Positions 5,432-5,538 of a DNA stretch of 5,538 nt are shown in pieces; position 1 is the first letter of the stretch, and every line of letters starts with the position of its first letter. This stretch comes from Cyclobacteriaceae bacterium. GTDB lineage: Bacteria > Bacteroidota > Bacteroidia > Cytophagales > Cyclobacteriaceae. A program made the position numbers and the translations under genes. The DNA lies in contig JAOUOM010000184.1 of assembly GCA_029880385.1 (NCBI GenBank), positions 1 to 5,538 of the forward strand, in the 5' to 3' direction. Under the pieces are notes generated by a model, which was not told the DNA's origin, made no database searches, and worked only from the letters and a program-made list of their open reading frames with translations.

Positions 5432-5538
5432 CTATTGTTCCGTTGTTACAGTTTGTTCGATTTCCAGTTGTCCAGATTTAACCTTCGTTCGGAGTTCAAT
5501 CGTTAGTTTGCCGTTCTCATATTTTCGTTCACCGACAT
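5432..5538 (-). CDS. C-terminal end of an unknown protein, cut by the window edge
   Basis: The minus strand is open from the right edge to TAG at 5432-5434 and gives 34 complete codons: VGERKYENGKLTIE... through KVKSGQLEIEQ to VTTEQ. The peptide alternates polar and hydrophobic residues (KLTIELRTKV, QLEIEQTVT), as expected for two or more beta strands, and contains no cysteine or other unlikely residue runs. It is not recognisable as a family. It has the same strand, a similar relation to a following repeat copy (TCTGTT and GCACT blocks just beyond the stop on its own strand) and similar base composition to the 222-aa ORF, so I take it as the next gene of the same island. At this length a chance open frame remains possible. 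Confidence 0.5.
   Translation of the reverse strand, partial: VGERKYENGKLTIELRTKVKSGQLEIEQTVTTEQ

Noticed and set aside
5280..5538. Plus-strand frame open from ATG 5280 to the window edge (86 codons)
   Set aside because: The translation is Ser/Arg/Cys-rich with no domain-like pattern. It runs through the repeat and then antisense to the more protein-like minus-strand frame. It is most likely a chance opening in moderately GC-rich non-coding DNA, though the window cannot exclude it.
4347..5538. CRISPR array or insertion sequence in the right-hand island
   Set aside because: There are no regularly spaced identical repeats, no transposase-like ORF and no target-site duplication that I could find. 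The shared blocks are short and only two copies are present.

Overview
The window looks like a chromosomal segment of a member of the Bacteroidota. The supporting evidence is the character of the housekeeping proteins (a LysS beginning MQLSEQE, a stand-alone proline dehydrogenase with a eukaryote-like C-terminal signature, a short 405-residue EPSP synthase) and two promoter boxes matching the Bacteroidota -7 consensus TAnnTTTG placed just ahead of start codons. A class-level assignment (perhaps Chitinophagia or Saprospiria) would be a guess.

Layout. Positions 1-1778 (minus strand) hold a probable two-gene unit. A monofunctional proline dehydrogenase is followed after only 3 bases by lysS, whose distal part runs off the left edge. 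A 90-bp divergent promoter region (1779-1868) separates this unit from aroB (plus strand). A 7-bp hairpin with a T8 tail directly follows aroB. The aroB-aroA gap also contains a convergent small ORF of 52 codons (2905-3063, minus) that would encode a single-pass membrane peptide. aroA (plus) follows at 3129-4346. aroB and aroA encode steps 2 and 6 of the shikimate pathway, so the middle of the window is an aromatic-precursor biosynthesis locus.

From 4347 to the right edge the character changes. The DNA becomes AT-rich within genes and all recognisable coding is on the minus strand. One complete ORF of unknown function (222 aa) and the last 34 codons of a second unknown ORF are each followed, on their own strand, by related non-coding sequence. 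The two non-coding segments share collinear short blocks (CACAGGC, 28 bases, TTGCAGTGAA, then AGAA..GCACT and TCTGTT). The right one also contains a long-range inverted repeat with a smaller nested stem. This ORF-repeat-ORF-repeat arrangement next to a conserved biosynthetic gene looks like an accessory, possibly cassette-like, island. It is the most interesting part of the window. No integrase, transposase or CRISPR is visible, so the mechanism is open.
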